The notes under the pieces are model-generated. The model did not search any database. It saw nothing but the letters and a program-made list of their open reading frames with translations, and had not been told where the DNA came from. 6,561 bases of DNA from an uncultured Christensenella sp. (GTDB taxonomy: Bacteria; Bacillota; Clostridia; Christensenellales; UBA1242). Positions 5,408-6,561 of this stretch are shown piece after piece; position 1 is the stretch's first letter; every line of letters begins with the position of its first letter. A program made the position numbers and the translations under genes. The stretch lies in NCBI GenBank assembly GCA_949295755.1, contig CASFMG010000029.1, forward strand, positions 1 to 6,561, in the 5' to 3' direction.

Positions 5408-6172
5408 TTAAACCTTAGGTTTTTGTACACCTGCTCTGTCGATAGTATAGTTTTCCTTATAGACTAAATCCCCAACAGATGTTATCGTGTAGCCTTGTGC
5501 TTTTAATCTATCAAGTATCATTGGAAGTGCATCAACAATATGGTCAGAGTTATTATGGCATAAAATTATTGAACCATTTTTTATGTTGTTAATAATTCTT
5601 GTTGTAATTTCTTGCGCACTTATTCCCTTCCAGTCTAGTGAATCCACATCCCATTGAACTGGTATTAAATTTAGTTCATTAGAAACTTCAATTACGGTAT
5701 TGTTGTAGGCTCCAAAGGGTGCTCTAAATAGTTCCACTTTTTTGTTTGTGATTTTTTCAATCATTTCTGTGCAAGTTGAAATTTCCATTTTTACAGCATC
5801 ACGAGATAATTTTGTTAAATCTGGATGTGTATTTGAATGTGTACCGATTTCAAAACCATTTTCGTTTATTTTTTGAACAATGTCGGGATATTTATCAACC
5901 CAAAATCCAACTAAAAAGAATGTTGCGCCTGCATTATACTCTTTGAGAGTTGACATAATTTGTTCAGTTTTATCGGCACCCCAAGACGCATCAAAAGTAA
6001 TTGCGACTTGCTTTTTTTCTGTTTGTACACTATAAACAGGAACAAGTTTAGTGTTATAACCAAAAAACACTTGTGCAGAAGATGCACCATTGAATGAAAT
6101 TGCCAAAAGCACAGTAACCAAAAGGACTAATAGCACATATTTAATAGATTTTAATTTGACAACACAAAACAT
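5408..6172 (-). CDS. pdaB: PdaB-like polysaccharide deacetylase (NodB fold)
   Basis: This 254-aa protein is of the carbohydrate esterase 4 superfamily, with the same length as B. subtilis PdaB as I recall it. A signal or anchor segment (about residues 12-27) exports it. NodB motifs appear in order: TFDASWG (59-65, D61), HSNTH (112-116, metal histidines), RAPFGAY (150-156), WDVDSLDW (174-181) and ILCH (203-206, H206). The second Asp of the usual TFDDG is Ala62, which to my knowledge is normal for the PdaB group, so metal binding is altered and the activity is uncertain. PdaB is a sporulation protein in Bacillus, but whether this organism sporulates cannot be seen here. I chose the ATG at 6172 because GTGAGG precedes it; the ATG at 6199 has no ribosome binding site. 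It is first in a unit with the SSB gene. Confidence 0.87.
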   Translation of the reverse strand: MFCVVKLKSIKYVLLVLLVTVLLAISFNGASSAQVFFGYNTKLVPVYSVQTEKKQVAITFDASWGADKTEQIMSTLKEYNAGATFFLVGFWVDKYPDIVQKINENGFEIGTHSNTHPDLTKLSRDAVKMEISTCTEMIEKITNKKVELFRAPFGAYNNTVIEVSNELNLIPVQWDVDSLDWKGISAQEITTRIINNIKNGSIILCHNNSDHIVDALPMILDRLKAQGYTITSVGDLVYKENYTIDRAGVQKPKV

Positions 6173-6188
6173 TAAAACCTCACTTTTA

Positions 6189-6216
6189 ACTATAATCATT
6201 ATATAAATACATTCAA
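6189..6216 (-). promoter_or_regulatory. Candidate promoter of pdaB
   Basis: TTGAAT (6211-6216) and TATAGT (6189-6194) are 16 nt apart on the minus strand. The start of transcription would fall near 6182, just before the GTGAGG ribosome binding site, and would leave the ATG at 6199 outside the transcript. A second TATAAT (6198-6203) lacks a matching -35 box. The AT-rich context makes chance matches likely. I found no convincing SigE or SigG match. Confidence 0.35.
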
Positions 6217-6561
6217 ATGCGATATTTTTATAATGAAATAATATTTTGATTTTTTCTGTCGAAATACTATATTATTGAAAGTGATAAAATATAACCACTA
6301 TAAATAAATTGATAACCAATTACCTAAAAATGTGTTAAGAAAATTTAATTAAAACAATATTATGATAGCAAAAAAATAATATAGTAAGGTTCGTGTAGTT
6401 TTCTCACGAAGGAGTGTAGTCTCCTTCATAAAAAATATTTGTATTTTTTTAAATAATGAATAAATATAGATAACAAAAGTGAGTGTCGTTGTGCAGTAAA
6501 CGAAGCTAGAATGAATTGCTTTAAATTTTCAATAATGAATTGAATGTTCTCAAATAACAAA
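6217..6561. other. AT-rich intergenic region without a convincing gene
   Basis: About 345 nt without a supported coding region. It holds the hairpin pair at 6390-6427 and otherwise mostly A/T runs. A minus-strand frame is open from the window edge (6560) to TGA at 6426-6428, 44 codons, Leu/Ile/Phe-rich. It could be the tail of a gene entering from the right, but nothing in it is recognisable. On the plus strand TTAAGA and TATTAT at 17-nt spacing (about 6336-6364) resemble a weak promoter, but no plus-strand gene follows inside the window. Confidence 0.6.
6390..6427. other. Two overlapping, mutually exclusive hairpins
   Basis: TTCGTG (6390-6395) pairs with CACGAA (6405-6410) across a 9-nt loop, and GAAGGAG (6408-6414) pairs with CTCCTTC (6421-6427) across a 6-nt loop. 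They share GAA at 6408-6410, so both cannot form fully. GTGTAGT occurs at 6393-6399 and 6414-6420, a 21-nt-spaced direct repeat. The block is GC-richer than its surroundings. On the minus strand a T7 run lies about 12 nt past the second stem (6371-6377). It may be a terminator with a competitor, an attenuator or a dispersed repeat. Confidence 0.5.

Noticed and set aside
6173..6199. An upstream ATG for pdaB at 6199, adding 9 residues.
   Set aside because: It has no ribosome binding site, while the ATG at 6172 has GTGAGG at good spacing and gives the usual family length and signal segment.
6426..6560. A 44-codon minus-strand frame open to the right edge, with a hairpin overlapping its stop.
   Set aside because: It could be the end of a gene entering from the right, but the peptide is Leu/Ile/Phe-rich without any motif, the start is outside the window, and open frames of this size occur by chance in such DNA.
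1..6561. Mollicutes-type recoding of TGA as Trp, because of the AT content and absence of TGA stops.
   Set aside because: The Trp codons I checked are TGG, the reading frames are full length under the standard code, and six TAA/TAG stops in such AT-rich DNA are unsurprising.

Overview
The window is strongly AT-rich (judged by eye, not counted) and reads as chromosomal housekeeping DNA from a low-GC Firmicutes-type bacterium, probably an uncultured member of the Clostridia. The reasons are tRNA genes with encoded CCA, good Shine-Dalgarno sequences, U-tailed terminators, a PdaB-type polysaccharide deacetylase, a SipW/archaeal-type signal peptidase and a tandem-OB-fold SSB of a kind I associate with Clostridia. 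All convincing genes lie on the minus strand, so transcription runs from right to left. Stops are TAA or TAG and the Trp codons I checked are TGG, which fits the standard code.

In transcription order: 6190-6561 is non-coding, AT-rich DNA with a pair of mutually exclusive hairpins. A two-gene unit follows, pdaB (5408-6172) and the SSB-like gene (4751-5395), ending in a terminator that overlaps the SSB stop codon. Next is a single-gene unit, the SipW-like signal peptidase (3533-4624), with a clear sigma-A-type promoter and a 12-bp-stem terminator just after the stop. Then come rlmD (2128-3444), a 34-codon ORF overlapping its end (2040-2144), tcdA (1315-1995) and ttcA (500-1315). tcdA and ttcA overlap by one base (TAATG). 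After ttcA lie two tRNA-Gln genes, CTG then TTG anticodon, each with its own promoter. The left end (1-102) is a dense nest of inverted repeats.

Functionally, 188-3444 is an RNA-centred block: 23S rRNA m5U methylation (RlmD), ct6A37 formation (TcdA), s2C32 thiolation (TtcA) and two tRNAs. The right half concerns the envelope and DNA: a secreted or membrane-anchored deacetylase, a signal peptidase and an SSB. I see no phage, defence, CRISPR or mobile-element genes.

No dramatic new system is visible. The items most worth checking are the 34-residue overlapping ORF, the palindromic element at 1-102, the switch-like hairpin pair at 6390-6427, and the long charged tail of the signal peptidase.
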